From NCBI GenBank assembly GCA_007122045.1, contig SKJM01000079.1:1-6385 (forward strand): a DNA stretch of 6,385 nucleotides. Reading direction: 5' to 3'. The position numbers were made by a program, and so were the translations under genes. The DNA comes from Planctomycetales bacterium. Its GTDB lineage: Bacteria; Planctomycetota; Planctomycetia; Pirellulales; Thermoguttaceae. Positions 1 to 4,074 of this stretch are shown one piece after another. Below the pieces are notes generated by a model. That model ran no database searches and was not told the DNA's origin. It was given only the letters and a program-made list of their open reading frames with translations. The stretch's first letter is position 1. The number at the start of each line of letters is the position of its first letter.

Positions 1-144
1 CATCCGGACCGTGTGCCCGCTTTTGCCCGCATAGTGGGCCAACTCGCTCAGGTCGGCTATTTCGACGGTTTCCGCATGAGCCAACACCGACCCCGCCGTG
101 AGGGCGCCCCCCAAGCACAGCGCCGCAATCCATTCCCTACGCAT
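1..144 (-). CDS. N-terminus of an exported protein (partial, runs off the left edge)
   Basis: Only the first 48 codons are inside the window. They begin MRREWIAALCLGGALTAGSV and continue through a hydrophobic stretch to AHA followed by ETVEIADL, a convincing Sec signal peptide with an AxA-type cleavage site after about residue 24. The mature start (ETVEIADLSELAHYAGKSGH) has a 'name a property, then list the position' style that reminds me of planctomycete parallel beta-helix proteins, but the fragment is too short to assign a family. The ATG lies 35 nt past the stop of the preceding ThuA-like gene, so it is probably the third gene of that operon. The region just upstream (GAGTGAAGCG) offers only a weak ribosome binding site. 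I am sure of the start and the export signal and unsure of the function. Confidence 0.7.
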   Translation of the reverse strand, partial: MRREWIAALCLGGALTAGSVLAHAETVEIADLSELAHYAGKSGHTVRM

Positions 145-179
145 CGCTTCACTCGTTTTCTTTGAGTTGCGCGAACAAC

Positions 180-1001
180 TTACTGGGAATCGAGGCTCCG
201 GTTGTATTCCGGCAACGGGTTGCCGTCGTCGTCGAGTTTGCCCGTAGCCCAAAGGATGCCGCGGGCCATGGTGTCGAGGAACACCGGATCGGCCACGGCG
301 CGGTTGTCGTGCCCGATGGTGGTGCCGAACACCGGCGCGTCGCCATACTGGTGCGTCCAGTACGTGATGTGGCTCCGGCCTTCCTCGTCGTCGCAATCGG
401 CCAGGGGCGTAATACCAGAGCTTACGTCCTCGACAAGATACAATTCCACAGTGACCGGTTTCCACGTTTCGCCGAAATCGCGCATGATGGGGTGATCCGG
501 CGCGAGGTTCCGCAAGGTGCGGGGCCGGTTGCTGGTGTGGCGGCGCGACGTCAGGCCCGTGAACTCGTGCCACCGATCCACCTGGCGGCCGAAGTGCAAG
601 GCGTTGTGGATAAAGATGGCCGGGACGCCGGTCTCGCGGTGGGCGTCGGCAATGCGGTCGGTCAGGTCCTTTTGCCGCTCCACGGGCATCCGGCCAATGC
701 CGATGCTGTACAGGACCACGTCGAACGGTTCGATCCAGTCTTCGTCTTGAAAGCGGGTGGGCTCGAAATCGTTGCGCCTGCGCGCTTCGTAGTCGAGCGT
801 CCATTCCGTGTGAATCCGTTCGCTCACGCCTTCCGCGATGATGGTCTTCTGGGCCTCGAAGTCGTGCCATCCGCCGCCGGTAACCAGGAGGGCGCGAATG
901 GGCGGGACCGACTCGTCGGCACGAGCCGGGCCACAGAAAAGGCTCCACGCCGCGGTGGCAACCAGGACGAGCGTTCCGAGATACTTGGCCGTTTTCAACA
1001 T
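180..1001 (-). CDS. Secreted ThuA-like domain protein, copy 1
   Basis: A 273-residue protein with a Sec signal peptide (about residues 1-28, cleavage after ARA) followed by one ThuA-like domain, a fold related to class I glutamine amidotransferases and named after the trehalose-utilisation protein ThuA. Visible family motifs are LLVTGGGWHDFE (39-49), TGVPAIFIHNALH (124-136), WHEFTGLTSRRH (144-155), DHPIMRDFGETW (169-180) and APVFGTTIGHDN (222-233), ending in LWATGKLDDDG. The biochemical activity of planctomycete ThuA-like proteins is not settled; a sugar-processing role is inferred from the family name and neighbours. The start is fixed by an AAGGAG ribosome binding site at 1009-1014, 7 nt before the ATG. 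It is the second gene of the ThuA pair, 69 nt after copy 2. The stretch after PFDVV (93-97) reads LYSIGIGRM and lacks the His-Asn that copy 2 has there, so the two copies may differ in function. Confidence 0.9.
   Translation of the reverse strand: MLKTAKYLGTLVLVATAAWSLFCGPARADESVPPIRALLVTGGGWHDFEAQKTIIAEGVSERIHTEWTLDYEARRRNDFEPTRFQDEDWIEPFDVVLYSIGIGRMPVERQKDLTDRIADAHRETGVPAIFIHNALHFGRQVDRWHEFTGLTSRRHTSNRPRTLRNLAPDHPIMRDFGETWKPVTVELYLVEDVSSGITPLADCDDEEGRSHITYWTHQYGDAPVFGTTIGHDNRAVADPVFLDTMARGILWATGKLDDDGNPLPEYNRSLDSQ
190..236 (-). repeat. 47-bp identical block, 3' end of ThuA copy 1
   Basis: These 47 bases are identical to 1081-1127 at the 3' end of copy 2, 891 bp away. They encode the shared C-terminal segment LDDDGNPLPEYNRSLD, and every synonymous position is the same, unlike the rest of the two genes. 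Confidence 0.95.
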
Positions 1002-1042
1002 GGTACTTCTCCTTGTGCGGTAGATAATAGGACCTCATCGTG

Positions 1043-1078
1043 CCGACTGCGAGCCCGGTCCTGCACCGGCTCAGTCGG
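1043..1078 (-). other. Intercistronic stem-loop overlapping the stop codon of ThuA copy 2
   Basis: On the plus strand CCGACT (1043-1048), GAGC (1051-1054) and CGGT (1056-1059) pair with ACCG (1065-1068), GCTC (1069-1072) and AGTCGG (1073-1078), with a 5-nt loop and two small bulges: 14 base pairs in all. The TGA stop of copy 2 (1071-1073) is inside the structure. No U-tract follows in the transcript direction, so this is more likely a partial terminator, processing site or mRNA stabiliser between two cotranscribed genes than a strong terminator. Confidence 0.6.
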
Positions 1079-1874
1079 TGTCGAGGCTCCGGTTGTATTC
1101 CGGCAACGGGTTGCCGTCGTCGTCGAGCTTGCCGGTGGCCCAGAGCACGCCGCGGGCGAGGGTGTCGAGGTACACCGGGTCGGCCACCGCGCGGTTGTCG
1201 TGCCCGATGGTCGTGCCGAACACCGGCGCCTCGCCGTACTGGTGCGTCCAGTGGGTTACGTGGCGCCGGTCGTGACGCTCGCCGTAGCAATCGGCCAGCA
1301 CCGTCACGTCGTCGCCCACGTGCTCGATGGTGTAAAGCTCGACGGTGGCCGGCGTCCAGGTTTCGCCGAAATCGCGCATGATCGGGTGGTCGGGCGCGAG
1401 GTTCTTGATCTCGCGCGGCCGGTTCGACTCGTGGCGGCGCGAGGTGACGCCCATGAACTCGTGCCACTGGTCCGAGTCGCGCAGGCTGTGCAGCGTGTTG
1501 TGGATGACCACGGCGGGCACGCCCGACTCGCGGTGCGCATCGGCAATGCGGGCGGCGAGCGGATCGTGCTCCCGCAGCCTGGTCAGGCCGTGGTTGTGGA
1601 TGACGATGTCGAACCCGTCGATCCAATTTTCGTCCTCGAAGCGGGTGGGCGAGAAGTCGGCCCGGCGGCCGGCCTCGTGGTCAACGGTCCACGCGATGTG
1701 AATCCGTTCGCTCAGTCCTTCGGTAATCAGCTTCTCCTGCGTTTCAAAGTCGTGCCACCCGCCGCCGGTGACCAACAGGGCTCGAATGGGGGAGGCGTCG
1801 TCTTCGGCAATCGCCGGGCCGACAACCAGCAGGGCCACAAGCAAGACGCAGAAACGTTTGGCAAGCGTCAACAT
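1071..1874 (-). CDS. Secreted ThuA-like domain protein, copy 2
   Basis: A 267-residue protein with a Sec signal peptide (residues 1-23, cleavage after AIA) and one ThuA-like domain. Motifs in order are LLVTGGGWHDFE (33-44), FDIVIHNHG (88-96), SGVPAVVIHNTLH (117-129), WHEFMGVTSRRHE (137-149), DHPIMRDFGETW (162-173) and APVFGTTIGHDN (216-227). The IVIHNHG segment matches the 'VVHNE'-type motif I associate with this exported subgroup, so this copy looks the more canonical of the two. It aligns with copy 1 over its whole length with only small indels, and the last roughly 60 residues are nearly identical; they are tandem duplicates. The ATG is set by TAAGGAG at 1882-1888. A promoter-like site lies about 90 nt upstream, making this the probable first gene of the operon. 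The substrate is unknown; periplasmic carbohydrate processing is inference. Confidence 0.92.
   Translation of the reverse strand: MLTLAKRFCVLLVALLVVGPAIAEDDASPIRALLVTGGGWHDFETQEKLITEGLSERIHIAWTVDHEAGRRADFSPTRFEDENWIDGFDIVIHNHGLTRLREHDPLAARIADAHRESGVPAVVIHNTLHSLRDSDQWHEFMGVTSRRHESNRPREIKNLAPDHPIMRDFGETWTPATVELYTIEHVGDDVTVLADCYGERHDRRHVTHWTHQYGEAPVFGTTIGHDNRAVADPVYLDTLARGVLWATGKLDDDGNPLPEYNRSLDTD
1081..1127 (-). repeat. 47-bp identical block, 3' end of ThuA copy 2
   Basis: This is the partner of 190-236. The match ends at an A/G difference on one side (189 against 1080) and a T/C difference on the other (237 against 1128). Similarity continues beyond, with scattered differences, through the region encoding GTTIGHDNRAVADPV. 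Confidence 0.95.
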
Positions 1875-1881
1875 GGGGGGG

Positions 1882-1888
1882 CTCCTTA
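1882..1888 (-). promoter_or_regulatory. Ribosome binding site of ThuA copy 2 between two C-runs
   Basis: The mRNA sense reads TAAGGAG, then seven consecutive C residues, then ATG; six more C residues lie just upstream of the TAAGGAG. The spacer between ribosome binding site and start codon is therefore a pure homopolymer (1875-1881), which is unusual and could vary in length by slippage. Confidence 0.85.
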
Positions 1889-1930
1889 GGGGGGCGATGA
1901 AACACGAATGCCGGAACTACAGCACCGGCG

Positions 1931-1952
1931 CCGCTGAGGACGCCCTCAGCGG
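1931..1952 (-). promoter_or_regulatory. Perfect 9-bp inverted repeat at the predicted ThuA transcript start
   Basis: CCGCTGAGG (1931-1939) and CCTCAGCGG (1944-1952) are exact reverse complements around a 4-nt loop. The repeat starts within a few bases of the predicted transcription start. It could be a repressor operator overlapping +1, or a 5'-terminal RNA stem-loop that stabilises the mRNA. There is no T-tract on either side, so an intrinsic terminator for the upstream TIM-barrel gene is less likely but not excluded. Confidence 0.6.
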
Positions 1953-1961
1953 TCAAACACT

Positions 1962-1990
1962 ATCATAGGGCACCGCACCACCACAGTCAA
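1962..1990 (-). promoter_or_regulatory. Predicted sigma-70-type promoter of the ThuA operon
   Basis: On the minus strand TTGACT (1990-1985) is followed after exactly 17 nt by TATGAT (1967-1962). Each hexamer matches the sigma-70 consensus at five of six positions and the spacing is ideal, which is striking in GC-rich DNA. Transcription would start near 1953-1956, giving a leader of about 80 nt before the copy 2 ATG at 1874. This is a sequence prediction only. Confidence 0.6.
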
Positions 1991-2115
1991 ACGCGCCAAA
2001 CCCCGCCCCACACGGTCCCCCGCGGCTCGCCGGGCGCATTGCGGAGATGCTTGCGGTGGGTTGGGGAATGCTCGAACGTTGGCCGACGACGGCACGCGGC
2101 CCTCATCGGAATCAT

Positions 2116-2979
2116 TCACGTTGCCTTGGCGGCGGCAGCGAAGTTGTCCAAACCCTGGCGAATGTCGTCCAGCGGATCGCGGGGGTTCAGTTCATATTCC
2201 AGCGAGATCGGCGCGTCGAACTCCACCTCGCGCATCGCCTGGCACATGCCTTCCAGATCGATCACGCCCTCGCCCAAAATGGTTTCGGGCGGGTTGTCGC
2301 GCGCGATCCGCGCGTGGTCCTTCAGGTGCATCCCGTACAGCCGGTCGCCCATGCGGCGGACCATTTCCACGGGATCGTCGCCGGAGCGCATGCAGTGGCC
2401 CGTGTCGGGGCAGAAGCCGATCCGCTTGTCCCACGGCTCCACCGCATTGAGCGAATCCTCGATCCGGTCGTACCTGTGGCCCGGCCCGTGGTTGTGGATC
2501 CCGATCTTGATGTCGAACTCCTGGACCAATTGGTCGAGGATCGGAAACGAGTCGGGCGACGGGTGGGCCGACAGCAGCGGGATGCCGGCCAATTTGGCGA
2601 ACTCGAAGACGCGACGATTTTGCGCCTCATTCCCGCCGAAATTATGCACGCCGTGAACGGGGAGGTGCATGTCGTGCGGTTCGAGCAGGGCCGCCACCTG
2701 GGCAATGCGCGCTTCGTCGTGGGTGACCGGGTAATGGCGGGGATAGAACTCGACCCAGTGCAGCCCCAGGTCGGCGACGTGCTCGATGGTCTGCTCCAGG
2801 TTGAAATGCCGCAGCGAATAGCTTTGCAGGCCCATCTTGAAGCCGCCGTATTTTTCGATCGAAGCCGCGCGGCGGGGCGACGCTTGGGCCAGCCGCAGGG
2901 CGCCGCCCACGCCGGACAAAGACAGCAATGCGGCCGTCCCGCCTCCTGCGAGTAGTTGGCGTCGGGTGATCGGGTTCAT
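2116..2979 (-). CDS. Tat-exported xylose-isomerase-like TIM-barrel protein (sugar phosphate isomerase/epimerase family)
   Basis: A 287-residue protein opening with MNPITRRQLLAGGG, a twin-arginine signal (R6, R7) followed by a hydrophobic stretch and an AQA cleavage site at about residue 33. The rest is a xylose-isomerase-like TIM barrel (AP endonuclease family 2 fold). Likely divalent-metal and active-site positions are E77 in HWVEFY, H162/H164 in GIHNHG, D192/H195 in CPDTGH, H218 in YGMHLKDH and E261 in SLEYEL. Family members isomerise or epimerise sugars, or cleave keto-sugar derivatives; the substrate cannot be read here. Export through Tat fits a metal enzyme folded before secretion. An in-frame GTG at 2988 is rejected because it overlaps the AGGAG ribosome binding site; the ATG at 2979 sits 8 nt after that site. 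The gene has its own promoter-like sequence at 3119-3147 and ends 241 nt before the first ThuA gene on the same strand. Confidence 0.92.
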   Translation of the reverse strand: MNPITRRQLLAGGGTAALLSLSGVGGALRLAQASPRRAASIEKYGGFKMGLQSYSLRHFNLEQTIEHVADLGLHWVEFYPRHYPVTHDEARIAQVAALLEPHDMHLPVHGVHNFGGNEAQNRRVFEFAKLAGIPLLSAHPSPDSFPILDQLVQEFDIKIGIHNHGPGHRYDRIEDSLNAVEPWDKRIGFCPDTGHCMRSGDDPVEMVRRMGDRLYGMHLKDHARIARDNPPETILGEGVIDLEGMCQAMREVEFDAPISLEYELNPRDPLDDIRQGLDNFAAAAKAT

Positions 2980-2987
2980 GGTTGCCA

Positions 2988-2994
2988 CTCCTTT
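2988..2994 (-). promoter_or_regulatory. Ribosome binding site that fixes the TIM-barrel start
   Basis: The minus strand reads AAAGGAG (2994-2988), 8 nt before the ATG at 2979. The upstream in-frame GTG at 2988 begins inside this site, so it cannot be the start served by it. Confidence 0.85.
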
Positions 2995-3118
2995 CGGTTG
3001 GGGGGCGGGCGCGAGGTGGGGTAGCGATCGTGCGAATCGTCATCGGCAGGCCGTGGTGGGGCTAAATCGCGATGACGCCGCGTTGCCCGCCGGGGGGTTG
3101 GCGTCTCCAGCAACTAAT

Positions 3119-3147
3119 AGTCTAGCACTGGCGCGGCAGGTTGTCAA
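3119..3147 (-). promoter_or_regulatory. Predicted sigma-70-type promoter of the TIM-barrel gene
   Basis: On the minus strand a perfect TTGACA (3147-3142) is followed after 17 nt by TAGACT (3124-3119), which keeps the key T, A, A and T positions of a -10 box. Transcription would begin near 3112, leaving a leader of about 130 nt before the ATG at 2979. I see no riboswitch-like or terminator structure in that leader. Confidence 0.55.
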
Positions 3148-3301
3148 ACCGCGGCGGCTTTTTCGTCTCGCATCCAGACGGTGAGCCGGGAGGGCGCATC
3201 TAGCCAGATGGGCCATAGACAGCGGCAGGGCGGGCGGTTCCCGGCTGCTTGACAACGCCCGGCATCGGTGCCACACTTCTGGACACGATGTAAGGAACAA
3301 C
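3148..3301. other. Gene-free segment between divergent units; unexplained
   Basis: Together with the 2980-3118 leader, this makes about 320 bases without a supported gene. The frame of the DUF1080 remnant stays open back to 3185, but the peptide before 3302 does not resemble the missing DUF1080 domain. Visible features are an imperfect palindrome (GGCATCGGTGCC, 3261-3272) and TTGACAAC (3249-3256), the exact inverse of GTTGTCAA (3140-3147) in the TIM-barrel promoter. A plus-strand promoter from this TTGACA would need a -10 near 3272, and CACACT there is poor. Confidence 0.4.
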
Positions 3302-3946
3302 CTCCCAATCCCCCTCAATGACTACACCGAGCGCGAGGAGGACATCCGCGGCCAGCGCCGGCTGTCCAGCGGCACGTTTGCCCTGCAGGCGCACGACCCG
3401 GGCAGCCGCATGTACTTCCGGAACATCTACGTTCGCCCGCTCGAGGGTGACACGTTCCCCATCGTCGAAGCCCCCGATGCGCCGGCGGAGGGGCTGGTCA
3501 ACGTCGTTCCGCCCGACGCTCCGATCGTACCGCTGCCCGCCGACGACAGCCCGGACGATGAAGGCGTGCGCAACGCCATCGACGGCGATGCGAACACGAA
3601 GTACCTCAACTTCCGCGGCCACCGGGAGCCGGCCGGGTTCGAGGTGACGATCGGCCGCCCGGCCGTGGTCACGGCCCTCCGGCTCACCAGCGCGAACGAC
3701 GCCCCCGAACGCGACCCGGCCGGGTACCGGATCGAGGGCGCGAGCGCGGACGGGCAGTGGGTCGAGATCGCGGCCAGCTCGCTCGAGCCCTTCCGGGGCC
3801 GCCACGCCGCGCAAGCCGTGCGTTTCGACAACGATCGGGCCTTCACCCGCTACCGCGTGCTGTTCCCCGAGGTCCGTGACGCTGGTTCGGCTAACAGCAT
3901 GCAGATCGCCCGGGTCGAACTGATGGCCGAGCCGTCGGAGCAGTAA
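3302..3946 (+). pseudogene. 5'-truncated DUF1080 protein with F5/8 type C (discoidin-like) domain
   Basis: The frame begins with LPIPLNDYTERE and RLSSGTFALQAHDPGS then YFRNIYVRPL (to about 3445), the characteristic last 45 or so residues of the DUF1080 (3-keto-disaccharide hydrolase type) domain. The preceding 150 or so residues and any signal peptide are missing. After a proline/acid-rich linker (about 3446-3556) comes a full F5/8 type C-like carbohydrate-binding domain (about 3560-3922) with NAIDGDANTKYLNF, RLTSANDAPERDPAGY and YRVLFPEV followed by SANSMQIARVEL. No start codon with a ribosome binding site exists in frame; the first ATG (3410) lies inside the DUF1080 fold. I therefore call it a remnant. 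The discoidin part has no stop or frameshift, so the loss is probably recent, or a short binding-domain protein is still made. A wrong assembly join near 3300 is an alternative. Confidence 0.75.
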
Positions 3947-3982
3947 CGCCGCAGTTTGTGTCGATCGTTGCGGCGGGAAGAT

Positions 3983-3993
3983 GGGACTGTCCC
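3983..3993. repeat. Small palindromic intergenic element (GGGAC-T-GTCCC)
   Basis: A perfect 5-bp inverted repeat around a single T lies in the gap between the DUF1080 remnant and the helicase gene. Read on the minus strand, the surrounding 3970-4003 gives CEGDSPIFPPQ. From memory, 'GDSPIF'-type peptides recur as spurious translations of a dispersed repeat in planctomycete genomes. That link is recollection, not something the window shows, since only one copy is present. Confidence 0.35.
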
Positions 3994-4074
3994 CCTCGCA
4001 TAGAACAAAGAAAACAGCCCGCGCCGCCGCAACGTTGTGCACCGCGCCTCAAAGCGTTGCGCCCGACCATTCCC

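Noticed and set aside
162..1889. A 575-codon open frame on the plus strand across both ThuA genes.
   Set aside because: It is antisense to two well-supported genes with signal peptides, ribosome binding sites and family motifs. It repeats internally only because the ThuA genes are duplicated in the same phase, and its sequence has the Val/Arg-rich look of GC-rich antisense frames.
2081..2101. GGCCG...CGGCC inverted repeat 3' of the TIM-barrel gene as a terminator.
   Set aside because: The stem is only 5 bp with an 11-nt loop and there is no T-tract; such repeats are expected by chance in GC-rich DNA.
2047..2955. A 302-codon open frame on the plus strand.
   Set aside because: It is antisense to the Tat-exported TIM-barrel gene and has no family signature or ribosome binding site.
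2996..3020. G-rich stretch upstream of the TIM-barrel gene as a G-quadruplex.
   Set aside because: It does not provide four separated runs of three or more G with short loops, so a stable three-tetrad structure is not supported.
3040..3318. A 92-codon minus-strand frame in the gene-free segment.
   Set aside because: It starts at a TTG without a ribosome binding site, runs through the predicted TIM-barrel promoter and has no recognisable domain.
3200..4042. A 280-codon open frame on the minus strand over the DUF1080 remnant.
   Set aside because: The opposite strand encodes clear DUF1080 and F5/8 type C motifs; the minus-strand product resembles nothing I recognise.
3958..4074. The GTG at 3958 as the helicase start, adding 39 residues.
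   Set aside because: The extension has no HelD-like sequence, has no ribosome binding site and crosses an intergenic palindrome.
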